This document shows, piece by piece, positions 15,091-22,418 of a stretch of 29,838 bases of DNA. The position numbers and the translations under genes are program-made. The notes beneath the pieces were generated by a model. The model searched no databases, was not told the DNA's origin, and saw nothing but the letters and a program-made list of their open reading frames with translations. The stretch spans positions 1 through 29,838 of the forward strand of contig SVSF01000010.1 of NCBI GenBank assembly GCA_015064425.1, in the 5' to 3' direction. The first letter of the stretch is position 1. Each line of letters begins with the position of its first letter. The stretch is from Oscillospiraceae bacterium. Lineage in GTDB: Bacteria > Bacillota_A > Clostridia > Oscillospirales > CAG-272.

Positions 15091-16233
15091 ATGAAATATT
15101 GTACCAAATGCGGAACTCAGCTTACAGACGAGGCTATTTTTTGCGCAAGCTGCGGAACGAAATGTGAAGCAGGTCCCGCGATATCGTCGGAGCATGCCTC
15201 AGATAACAACACTAAAGAAGATAACATAATGGATTCCATAACGGGTGGAATAAATAAGCTCGCAGGAGGAGAAGGTGCGGTACATCCTCCTCTGGGAAAG
15301 ATATTCGGAAGCGTATTTAAAAAGCATAACAAGAGCGAATCCGAAGAGATCTTTATCTGCGGTACGGAAAAGACGACTCCCGCTCTTTCTGAGCTTGACT
15401 CTGCATGGCCAAAGCCCTGGCTATTCTCCCGTATACTTCTGGCTTTTGCAATTGCACTTTTTATAATGTACATATGCTGCACCGAGTTCGAAAATATAAA
15501 AATGATACCCGGACTTATATTTATCGGTTCGTTTATGGTACCTATTGCAGCTCTCATTTTCTTCTTTGAACTTAACGTACCTAAAAACATAAGCTTTTTT
15601 ACAATAATAAAAATATTTCTTATAGGCGGATGCGCTTCTCTGTTATGCTCACTCTTCTTATACTCTGTTATTGATATGGGCGAATCCGACTATTGGGGCG
15701 CAGTACTTATCGGCGTGATCGAAGAGGTTGCCAAACTTGCTATCGTTACCTTCTTTTTAAGCCGTGAAAGAGGAACAGATCACGCAATAAACGGTCTGCT
15801 CATAGGTGCGGCAGTTGGTGCGGGCTTCGCAGCTTTTGAATCAGCAGGCTATGCCTTTGAGTGGCTTCTCATGTACGGTTTTGACGATATGTTTGAAGTT
15901 ATACTTCTCCGCGGATTTTTGGCTCCCGGCGGTCACGTTGTATGGGCAGCTATAAGCGGATATGCGATAATGCTTGCCAAGGGTAAAGAAAAACTCAGTT
16001 TGAGTTTCCTCAATAAAACCGCATTCTGGAAGCTTTTCTGGATACCCGTTCTCCTTCACGCTATATGGGATATGCCTATTGAGTTCGGTTCTGAATACTG
16101 CCTTGTACAAATACTTCTTACCATTACCTCATGGGTAGTAATATTCGTCCTCATAGGAGGAAGCCTTACAAGCTTCGGAAAAGCCGCAAAGGAAGCGGGA
16201 AATATTTCTGCAGAGACCCAAGACGAACAATAA
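15091..16233 (+). CDS. PrsW-like intramembrane protease with N-terminal zinc ribbon
   Basis: The 380-residue protein starts with a zinc ribbon (C4-x2-C7 ... C18-x2-C21), then about 85 hydrophilic residues, then eight or so membrane segments from residue 111. The PrsW/CAAX-like glutamic protease marks are present: E211-E212 in IEEVAK, F249-E250 in AAFESAGYAFE, H282 in GGHVVWA and H323 in LLHAIWD. PrsW in Bacillus cleaves the anti-sigma factor RsiW; here no sigma/anti-sigma pair is nearby, so the target is unknown. The cytoplasmic zinc ribbon may recruit substrate. No clear ribosome binding site precedes the ATG; a 14-codon reading frame (15050-15094) ends in TGA overlapping this ATG, so coupled translation is possible. 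A strong terminator follows. Confidence 0.85.
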   Translation: MKYCTKCGTQLTDEAIFCASCGTKCEAGPAISSEHASDNNTKEDNIMDSITGGINKLAGGEGAVHPPLGKIFGSVFKKHNKSESEEIFICGTEKTTPALSELDSAWPKPWLFSRILLAFAIALFIMYICCTEFENIKMIPGLIFIGSFMVPIAALIFFFELNVPKNISFFTIIKIFLIGGCASLLCSLFLYSVIDMGESDYWGAVLIGVIEEVAKLAIVTFFLSRERGTDHAINGLLIGAAVGAGFAAFESAGYAFEWLLMYGFDDMFEVILLRGFLAPGGHVVWAAISGYAIMLAKGKEKLSLSFLNKTAFWKLFWIPVLLHAIWDMPIEFGSEYCLVQILLTITSWVVIFVLIGGSLTSFGKAAKEAGNISAETQDEQ

Positions 16234-16238
16234 AAAGC

Positions 16239-16269
16239 ATCTGCCGCATCACTGCGGCAGATTTTTTTA
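16239..16269 (+). terminator. Terminator after the PrsW-like gene
   Basis: Perfect 10-bp stem ATCTGCCGCA (16239-16248) with TGCGGCAGAT (16253-16262), TCAC loop, then T6. Confidence 0.93.
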
Positions 16270-16277
16270 TAAAAGTA

Positions 16278-16306
16278 TTTTATTTTTTAAAGTATTGTAG
16301 TATAAT
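16278..16306 (+). promoter_or_regulatory. Likely promoter of tsaE-tsaB-rpiB
   Basis: Consensus TATAAT at 16301-16306 after the preceding terminator and 41 bases before tsaE. The -35 region (TTTTAT at 16278-16283) is poor. Confidence 0.45.
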
Positions 16307-16347
16307 GTATGCGTTGGTTAAAAATCATTAAGGACGTGGCGTTGTAA

Positions 16348-16773
16348 ATGGTAATTAAAGATATCATATCAAAAAGCACCGAAGAAACTGAAAAGATAGC
16401 CGAAGAATTTGCAAAAGCTCTCGTTCCCGGAGACTTTGTAGCTATGTACGGAACTCTCGGCGCCGGTAAGACCGCATTTGTCAGAGGCATGGGCAGGATC
16501 ATCTCGCCAGATGCAAAAGTGCACAGTCCGACGTACACGGTAGTAAACGAGTATGAGGGCAAGGACACGACCCTTTGTCATTTCGATATGTACAGAATAA
16601 GCGGTGAAGACGATCTTTACTCAACCGGTTTCTATGATTATGATGACTGCATAATCGTTACCGAATGGAGTGAGAACATATCCTATGCACTTCCTAAAAG
16701 CTATTATAAGATCAGTATCGAGAAGTGCGAGGATGAAAACACAAGACATATCCTTATTGAAAGAAAGGCTTGA
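16348..16773 (+). CDS. tsaE: tRNA threonylcarbamoyladenosine biosynthesis ATPase TsaE
   Basis: TsaE is the P-loop ATPase of the bacterial TsaB-TsaD-TsaE complex that makes t6A37 in tRNAs reading ANN codons. The 141-residue length is typical. The Walker A motif GTLGAGKT is at 35-42, followed by VRGMGR, the SPTYTVVNEY block and CHFDMYRI, and TEWSE near the C-terminus, all characteristic of TsaE. Only three bases separate it from tsaB, which matches the usual tsaE-tsaB operon; tsaD is not in this window. Confidence 0.95.
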   Translation: MVIKDIISKSTEETEKIAEEFAKALVPGDFVAMYGTLGAGKTAFVRGMGRIISPDAKVHSPTYTVVNEYEGKDTTLCHFDMYRISGEDDLYSTGFYDYDDCIIVTEWSENISYALPKSYYKISIEKCEDENTRHILIERKA

Positions 16774-16776
16774 ACA

Positions 16777-17481
16777 ATGAAGATACTTGCTCTTGATTGC
16801 AGTGCAAAATCAGCCTCTGCAGTCATATGTGAAGATGAAAAAATAATCGCTCAAAACTTTGTCAATTCGGCAAAGAAGCACAGCGAAACACTTATGCCGA
16901 TGGTAGAGGATCTTTTTTCTCTTGCTTCTCTTTCCATAGCGGATGTAGATATGTTTGCATGCAATGCGGGTCCGGGATCGTTTACCGGAGTCAGGATCGG
17001 CGTATCTCAAATAAAGGGACTTGCTTTCGGAAGAGGCAAACCATGCGTTCCAGTATCTACTCTTGAATCTTTAGCATATAATCTCAAGGGTTTTAAGGGA
17101 CTTATCTGTCCTGTTATGGATGCAAGAAGGAATCAGTTCTATAATGCATTATTTCTCTCCGACGGGCATAAAATCGTCCGTCTGACAGAGGACAGACTTA
17201 TAAGCGTCGAAGAACTTGAACGCGAATTGAGAGAACGAGATGAAGACACTTATTTCTCCGGAGATGCTTACTATCTCGCCAAAAGTCTTATTTCACTCGA
17301 CAGCATAAAAGAAACGCCGCCCGTGCTTATAAACCAAAATGCATGGTCCGTTGCCTATCTTGCACAGAAAAAAATGAATGAAGCCCCCGCCGAATATACC
17401 GATACGGAGCTTTCACCCATATATTTACGCGCATCCCAAGCAGAGCGCGAAAGAAACGAAAGGATTAAAGCACATGAATAA
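16777..17481 (+). CDS. tsaB: tRNA threonylcarbamoyladenosine biosynthesis protein TsaB
   Basis: TsaB is the inactive ASKHA-fold paralogue that dimerises with TsaD in t6A synthesis. The 234-residue protein starts ILALDCSAKSASAVI, has the diagnostic AGPGSFTGVRIG segment (about 64-76) and the KGLAFGRGKPCVPVSTLESLA block. GAAAGGC precedes the ATG and the gene is 3 bases after tsaE. The last eight bases overlap rpiB. The extra C-terminal stretch (ASQAERERNERIKAHE) is charged and probably a helix. Confidence 0.95.
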   Translation: MKILALDCSAKSASAVICEDEKIIAQNFVNSAKKHSETLMPMVEDLFSLASLSIADVDMFACNAGPGSFTGVRIGVSQIKGLAFGRGKPCVPVSTLESLAYNLKGFKGLICPVMDARRNQFYNALFLSDGHKIVRLTEDRLISVEELERELRERDEDTYFSGDAYYLAKSLISLDSIKETPPVLINQNAWSVAYLAQKKMNEAPAEYTDTELSPIYLRASQAERERNERIKAHE

Positions 17482-17926
17482 AACAATAGCTATCGCCTGC
17501 GATCACGGCGCACTCAATCTCAAATCAAAAATTATGAAGCATCTTGACGATATCGGTGTAAAGTATATAAATTTCGGCACTGATACTACCGACTCTGTTC
17601 ACTACCCTATTTATGCTGACAAGGTATGCAATTCCGTTACAAGCGGAGAAAGCGACCTTGGTATACTTTTGTGCAGCACGGGTATAGGAATGAGCATTGC
17701 GGCAAATAAGCATAAGGGCATACGCGCCGCATGCTGCTCAGACACGTACAGCGCAAGACTTACAAGACAGCACAACAATGCAAACGTACTCTGTATGGGC
17801 GAATTTGTAGTGGGACACGGTCTTGCTTGCGATATGGTAGACCAGTTCATCGGAGCCGAGTTTGAAAATAGCGGGAGACATCTTCTCCGTGTTGAAATGC
17901 TCAACGAACTTGATGAAAATAGATAA
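17474..17926 (+). CDS. rpiB: Ribose-5-phosphate isomerase B
   Basis: RpiB interconverts ribose 5-phosphate and ribulose 5-phosphate in the non-oxidative pentose phosphate pathway. From the ATG at 17474 the protein has 150 residues, the usual length, and begins MNKTIAIACDHG. Active-site residues seen: D10-H11, C67 in LLCSTGIGMSIAANK (the catalytic base) and H100 in TRQHNNANVLCMG. A longer frame opens at 17378 inside tsaB, but it adds 32 unrelated residues; the internal ATG has AAAGGA at proper distance and is chosen. Overlap with tsaB indicates coupling. Some family members act on allose or galactose phosphates. Confidence 0.95.
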   Translation: MNKTIAIACDHGALNLKSKIMKHLDDIGVKYINFGTDTTDSVHYPIYADKVCNSVTSGESDLGILLCSTGIGMSIAANKHKGIRAACCSDTYSARLTRQHNNANVLCMGEFVVGHGLACDMVDQFIGAEFENSGRHLLRVEMLNELDENR

Positions 17927-17932
17927 TCTTCA

Positions 17933-17980
17933 AAAAAACACCTTGGCGGAAATCTCTTTTTGCCAAGGTGTTTTTTATTT
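17933..17980 (+). terminator. Terminator after rpiB
   Basis: A 15-bp stem, AAAAAACACCTTGGC (17933-17947) with GCCAAGGTGTTTTTT (17962-17976), ending in a T-run. It lies between converging genes and its A-rich left side makes it usable from both sides. Confidence 0.92.
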
Positions 17981-17985
17981 TAAGC

Positions 17986-18014
17986 AAAAGGTGCTGAAAA
18001 AACACAGCACCTTT
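17986..18014 (-). terminator. Terminator at the end of the metK-recD2-comF transcript
   Basis: AAAGGTGCTG (17987-17996) pairs with CAGCACCTTT (18005-18014); on the minus strand TTTTGC follows. It overlaps the comF stop codon region. The stronger hairpin at 17933-17976 lies next in the same direction as a backup. Confidence 0.7.
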
Positions 18015-18768
18015 ATTTTCTGTCATAAGTTCTTGCAATACAAAGCTCACAGATTCGCCTTGCTCCGTTTTCCCTAAGTATCTCTGCGCAAGCATTAACA
18101 CTCGCTCCTGAGGTAATGATGTCATCAACTATAACCACGTTTTTTCTTAAGACCGTATGTATCAGTTCTTTGTTTGCCGCAAAGGCTCCTTCCGCGTTCT
18201 TAAATCTATCGGCGCGGTCAAGTTTTTTCTGCTTCGCTCCGCCCTTTCTTTTAATAAGCGGGAGATACCTTGCACCCACGTATTCCGCAATAATTTTTGC
18301 AAGAGATGCCGCCTGATCATGCCCGTAGCGTTTCACACTCTTTCTAGACCTGGGTACATTACATATTATTATATTTTCGGGACTACCCTTTATTCTTGAT
18401 AAAAGAAGTTCGGACAATTCAGCCGCGAGAAACTCCCTTATACGCCACAGATCTCCGTTCTTATATCTGAGTATCATAGCTTTTCCCGCTTCGGATCCCG
18501 TATAATTTATAAGATGCATTGAGCGGTCAATGGGTGAATATGCGTATCCGTTTGAAATACATTCACATTCTGAATGCCGATTCCCGCATATAGGACAAAG
18601 CAAATTCTTTTCTTCTTTCCATTTTTCGTTGCAAGATGAGCAAAGGGGTAAAGTATACTTTACGTTCATTGCTTCGCGACACATAGCGCATTTAGGGACA
18701 GCCAAAATGTCGGAAACTAGTCTGATCTTCTTTAGAAGCTTATTCTTCATCGTCGGTATTCTCTTCAT
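18013..18768 (-). CDS. comF: ComF-family phosphoribosyltransferase-like protein
   Basis: The 251-residue protein has an N-terminal zinc ribbon (C27-x2-C30, C43-x2-C46, and CPICG near 58-62) followed by a type I phosphoribosyltransferase fold with the PRPP-loop sequence VVIVDDIITSGAS near the C-terminus. This is the ComF/GntX family; in Bacillus ComFC aids DNA uptake, but the gene is widespread in non-competent bacteria. It overlaps the recD2 3' end by 29 bases with the longest start. The ATG at 18750 (MKNKLLKK...) fits the family better and avoids most of the overlap; neither has a strong ribosome binding site, so the start is uncertain. Last gene of the metK transcript. Confidence 0.9.
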   Translation of the reverse strand: MKRIPTMKNKLLKKIRLVSDILAVPKCAMCREAMNVKYTLPLCSSCNEKWKEEKNLLCPICGNRHSECECISNGYAYSPIDRSMHLINYTGSEAGKAMILRYKNGDLWRIREFLAAELSELLLSRIKGSPENIIICNVPRSRKSVKRYGHDQAASLAKIIAEYVGARYLPLIKRKGGAKQKKLDRADRFKNAEGAFAANKELIHTVLRKNVVIVDDIITSGASVNACAEILRENGARRICELCIARTYDRK

Positions 18769-20977
18769 TCCTCAGAAGATATTTGAGCCCAGTATATCTC
18801 TTTGTTTCAACGTTATTATCTACCATTCCTCTTACAATATCTGGTCTTCCCACCATTATTACCATATCTCTCGCACGGGTAACCGCCGTATAAAGCAAAT
18901 TTCTAGTAAGCAGTTTACGTGAAAAACTGTATATGGGCATTATAACAACGGGATATTCGCTTCCCTGACTCTTGTGCACCGTTACCGCATAAGCGTGTTC
19001 AAGCTCGATAAGCATGGAAAAATCATATACCGCCACTTTGTCATCATCAAAATGTACAACAACGGACTCACTTGTATGGTCAATATGCTTTATTACCCCG
19101 ATATCTCCATTGAATATACCTATTCCGCTTTTGTATTCGCTTTCCCAGGCAATATCGTAATTATTCCGCACCTGCATGACCTTATCGCCCACACGGAAAA
19201 CAATATCTCTGACCTTTTTTTCCGCCTTATCCTTCGACGGAGGATTAAGCTCACGCTGCAGAATGGCGTTAAGCACCTCGGTACCCGATTCGCCTTTTCG
19301 GGATGGGGCTATTACCTGTATCTTATCTTTTATATCCGCGCCGTATCTGTTGGGCAAACGAGTCTTATACAGCTCTTTAACGGTATTAACGATATCCGCA
19401 TCTTCACCGCGAGCCATAAAAAAGAAGTCACTTCGCTTTGATTCAAGCTCCGGATATTCTCCGTTATTTATCATATGGGCATTTGTTACTATAAGGCTCT
19501 CTTCTGCCTGACGGAAGATCTTTTTAAGTTTTACTGTACTGAAGGCACCGCTGGCAATAAGATCGTTCAAAACGTTACCGGCACCTACAGAAGGAAGCTG
19601 ATCACTGTCCCCGATAAGTATAAGCTTTGAACCCGGCTTTATTGCATGGAGCAAAGCTTCCATGAGAACGGTATCCACCATAGATACCTCATCTATAATA
19701 ATTACATCCTCATCAAGAGGTGCCTCGTCACATTTTCGGAATTTAGGGAAATTATCCTCAGCATATTCCATCTCCAGCAGTCTGTGTATTGTCTTTGCCT
19801 CATACCCTGTGGCTTCCGTCATTCTCTTTGCCGCACGTCCCGTAGGAGCCGCCAAAGCGACTTCAAGCCGCATTTCTTCAAATATAGATATAAGGGCTTT
19901 TATTACTGTAGTTTTACCCGTACCTGGTCCGCCTGTCAGTATCATCACACCGCTTCGAAGCGCAAGTTCAATAGCCTTCTTCTGCATAGGTGCATAAGTG
20001 ATATTCTCTTCCAATTCGACCCTAGATATAAGTATTTCTATATCTCCTGCATCAAGCACCGGACAGCGTCTGTCTATGATATCCAACTTTTGGGCGGTAT
20101 ATACTTCTGCTGCATACATCTCATTAAGATATATACAGTTGCGTTTGGCATACTTCACACGGCTGAGTTCACCTTCGCTCAAAAGCTGAAGAAGCATTGA
20201 TGCCACAAATTCCTTTTCAAGGGAAAACATCTGTGCAACTGCGGAAATAAGCTTGTTTTGCGGTATATAAACGTGTCCGTTTTCCTGAGCGTTATACTTA
20301 AGTAAGTATTTTATACCCGCCATTATTCTTATTTCGGCATCCTTTTTTACGCCGTGGCTCAGAGCTATGCGGTCTGCTTTTTCAAAGCTTATTCCGTATA
20401 TTTCATCGCACAAAGTATAGGGGTTCTCTTCTATAACGTCTATAGTGGAGGACCCCCATCTGTTAAATATGCGCACGGCGGTAGAGGGACTGAAAAAGTC
20501 CCTGCAATATTCCATTACATCTCTTATCCCGTGTTGCTCCCTGAAACAGGCGGATATATCAAAAGCTTTTTTCTTTGACACACCGGGCAAAGATGCCAAC
20601 AGTTCTGGATCGTTTTCTATAACGTCGAAACTTTCCGTGCCGAATTTTTCAACTATTCTTCTTGCCGTTGCAGGTCCGATGCCGTGTATGGCACCGGATG
20701 AAAGATATTTCAGTATTCCGCTTTCACTTTGCGGTAAAAGCTTTTCATGATATTCTACTTTGAATTGTCTGCCGAATTTAGGATTAAGAGTCCAATTCCC
20801 CATCGCTTTTATGGTTTCACCCGCATTTAAAAACGGCATAACACCTACCAGTGTGACCTCGCCCTCGTTTTCAACAGAAAGCTCGCACACACTGTATCCG
20901 TTTTCTTCGTTATGGTAGATTATATGCTCAACGGTTCCGCAGAGACTTAATAACTCGTTATCCTTTTCTTCAAACAT
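18740..20977 (-). CDS. recD2: RecD2-type SF1B DNA helicase
   Basis: The 745-residue protein matches RecD2 (the RecBC-independent RecD-like helicase). It has an N-terminal OB-like region, helix-hairpin-helix units (GAIHGIGPATARRIVEKFG at 95-113; LASLPGVSKKKA at 127-138), Walker A GGPGTGKTT (349-357), motif II IIIDEVSMVD (427-435), LIGDSDQLPSVGAGNVL and a C-terminal AVTVHKSQGSEYPVV motif. RecD2 is a 5'-to-3' helicase involved in replication fork and repair processes. It begins only 6 bases after the metK stop, with a weak ribosome binding site (GGTGAA inside metK), so it depends on the metK transcript and its SAM riboswitch. Confidence 0.95.
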   Translation of the reverse strand: MFEEKDNELLSLCGTVEHIIYHNEENGYSVCELSVENEGEVTLVGVMPFLNAGETIKAMGNWTLNPKFGRQFKVEYHEKLLPQSESGILKYLSSGAIHGIGPATARRIVEKFGTESFDVIENDPELLASLPGVSKKKAFDISACFREQHGIRDVMEYCRDFFSPSTAVRIFNRWGSSTIDVIEENPYTLCDEIYGISFEKADRIALSHGVKKDAEIRIMAGIKYLLKYNAQENGHVYIPQNKLISAVAQMFSLEKEFVASMLLQLLSEGELSRVKYAKRNCIYLNEMYAAEVYTAQKLDIIDRRCPVLDAGDIEILISRVELEENITYAPMQKKAIELALRSGVMILTGGPGTGKTTVIKALISIFEEMRLEVALAAPTGRAAKRMTEATGYEAKTIHRLLEMEYAEDNFPKFRKCDEAPLDEDVIIIDEVSMVDTVLMEALLHAIKPGSKLILIGDSDQLPSVGAGNVLNDLIASGAFSTVKLKKIFRQAEESLIVTNAHMINNGEYPELESKRSDFFFMARGEDADIVNTVKELYKTRLPNRYGADIKDKIQVIAPSRKGESGTEVLNAILQRELNPPSKDKAEKKVRDIVFRVGDKVMQVRNNYDIAWESEYKSGIGIFNGDIGVIKHIDHTSESVVVHFDDDKVAVYDFSMLIELEHAYAVTVHKSQGSEYPVVIMPIYSFSRKLLTRNLLYTAVTRARDMVIMVGRPDIVRGMVDNNVETKRYTGLKYLLRNEENTDDEE

Positions 20978-20983
20978 TTTTTA

Positions 20984-22180
20984 TTATTCACCAAGCTTTG
21001 CAAGAAGAGCAGATGCCATATCCGTCTTCTCCCAAAGTACTCCAAGTTCTTCTCTTCCCATATGTCCGTATGCAGCAAGATCAGCATATATAGGACGTCT
21101 GAGTTCAAATCTGTCGATAAGCGCTGCAGGTCTGAGATCGATGCATTCCTTGACCGCATCGGCAATATCAGCCTCAGATCTTTTGCCTGTACCAAAGGTC
21201 TGTACCATTACGGATACGGGCTTAGCTACGCCTATGGCATATGCGATCTGTACCTCGCATTTATCTGCAAGTCCCGCAGCAACTACGTTCTTAGCTATGT
21301 ATCTTGCTGCATATGCTGCAGTTCTGTCTACCTTCGTAGGGTCCTTTCCGGAGAAAGCACCACCGCCGTGACGTGAATAACCGCCGTATGTATCTACAAT
21401 TATCTTTCTTCCCGTAAGTCCGGAATCGCCCATAGGACCGCCTATAACGAATCTGCCCGTGGGATTAACAAAATATTTTGTATCTTCATCAAGAAGCTCT
21501 GCGGGAATGATCGGAATAATGACCTTTTCAATTATATCTGCTCTTATCTGCTCAAGGCTTACTTCAGCAGCATGCTGAGAGGATACGACAACAGTATCAA
21601 CTCTTACGGGCTTGTCGTTTACGTATTCAACGGTAACCTGAGTTTTTCCGTCAGGTCTGAGATAAGGAAGAACGCATTCCTTTCTTACCTTGGTAAGCTG
21701 CTTTGCAAGCTTGTGTGCAAGGCTTATAGGCAGAGGCATAAACTCCGACGTTTCGTTACAGGCATAACCGAACATCATTCCCTGGTCGCCTGCGCCTGTA
21801 TCGTATTTATCAACTATTTCACCGTTTTTGGCTTCAAGAGATCTGTCGACACCCATAGCGATATCTGCAGACTGCTTGTCAAGAGTACTTACAACTGCAC
21901 ACGTATCGCAGTTAAATCCATACTCAGCCTTGTCGTAGCCGATCTCTCTTACTGCTTCTCTTACAATGCGGGGAAGGTCTATTTGTGCGGAAGTGGTTAT
22001 TTCTCCCATTACCGTAATTATACCCGTAGTTGCGGTAGTCTCACATGCTACACGAGACATAGGATCCTGCGCAAGTATAGCATCAAGGACAGAGTCGGAG
22101 ATCTTGTCGCAGATCTTATCGGGATGTCCTTCAGTTACCGATTCCGACGTAAATAAAACTTTCTGATTTTCGTTGTTCAT
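20984..22180 (-). CDS. metK: S-adenosylmethionine synthetase
   Basis: MetK makes S-adenosylmethionine from methionine and ATP. The 398 residues are the normal length. Motifs: [16 protein letters not shown] at the N-terminus, the [12 protein letters not shown] signature in the middle, and the glycine-rich [19 protein letters not shown] loop. TGGAGTAAC lies before the ATG. A SAM-I riboswitch and intrinsic terminator in the leader (22207-22353) shut it off when SAM is high, the classic arrangement. It heads a transcript with recD2 and comF. Confidence 0.98.
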   Translation of the reverse strand: MNNENQKVLFTSESVTEGHPDKICDKISDSVLDAILAQDPMSRVACETTATTGIITVMGEITTSAQIDLPRIVREAVREIGYDKAEYGFNCDTCAVVSTLDKQSADIAMGVDRSLEAKNGEIVDKYDTGAGDQGMMFGYACNETSEFMPLPISLAHKLAKQLTKVRKECVLPYLRPDGKTQVTVEYVNDKPVRVDTVVVSSQHAAEVSLEQIRADIIEKVIIPIIPAELLDEDTKYFVNPTGRFVIGGPMGDSGLTGRKIIVDTYGGYSRHGGGAFSGKDPTKVDRTAAYAARYIAKNVVAAGLADKCEVQIAYAIGVAKPVSVMVQTFGTGKRSEADIADAVKECIDLRPAALIDRFELRRPIYADLAAYGHMGREELGVLWEKTDMASALLAKLGE

Positions 22181-22206
22181 CTTTGTTACTCCATTATTTT
22201 TCTTTT

Positions 22207-22240
22207 TCCAAAAAATACGCCCTCGGGTTTCCCCGAGGGC
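22207..22240 (-). terminator. Regulatory terminator of the metK SAM-I riboswitch
   Basis: On the minus strand GCCCTCGGG (22240-22232) pairs with CCCGAGGGC (22227-22219), then GTATTTTTTGG. It lies between the aptamer and metK. The aptamer's CCTGAG segment can pair with CTCGGG of the 5' arm and may be part of an antiterminator (inference). Confidence 0.9.
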
Positions 22241-22267
22241 AGAAGAACTATATTTTTTACTACAGTC

Positions 22268-22353
22268 CTCATCTCTCAGGAATTAGCACCTTTCGTTCTT
22301 CAACGTAGGTTGCCGGGTTTCAAAGGGCCAGTCCCTCCACCACTCTTGATAAG
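22268..22353 (-). ncRNA. SAM-I (S-box) riboswitch upstream of metK
   Basis: Minus-strand sequence begins CTTATCAAGAG, contains the conserved GGAGGGACTGGCCC, GAAACCCGGCAACC and GGTGCTAATTCC blocks and ends GAGAGATGAG; CTTATC pairs with GATGAG as P1. These are the S-box consensus elements. SAM binding should favour the terminator at 22207-22240 and stop transcription of metK-recD2-comF. Confidence 0.96.
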
Positions 22354-22368
22354 ACCGATATTTCGGAA

Positions 22369-22374
22369 ATTATA
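22369..22374 (-). promoter_or_regulatory. -10 box of the metK promoter
   Basis: TATAAT on the minus strand, placed so that transcription starts about 7-10 bases before the SAM aptamer. No convincing -35 box at 17 bases. Confidence 0.6.
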
Positions 22375-22418
22375 CTAGCTACATATTACCACAATTTATA
22401 TGATTTTTCAAGTGCTTT

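Noticed and set aside
17378..17926. Longer rpiB start inside tsaB
   Set aside because: The first 32 residues have no RpiB similarity, and the ATG at 17474 has a good ribosome binding site and gives the family length.
19646..20200. 184-codon plus-strand frame opposite recD2
   Set aside because: Antisense shadow with no start signal; composition like reverse-translated helicase codons. Other long plus-strand frames opposite recD2, metK and GH2 were rejected for the same reason.
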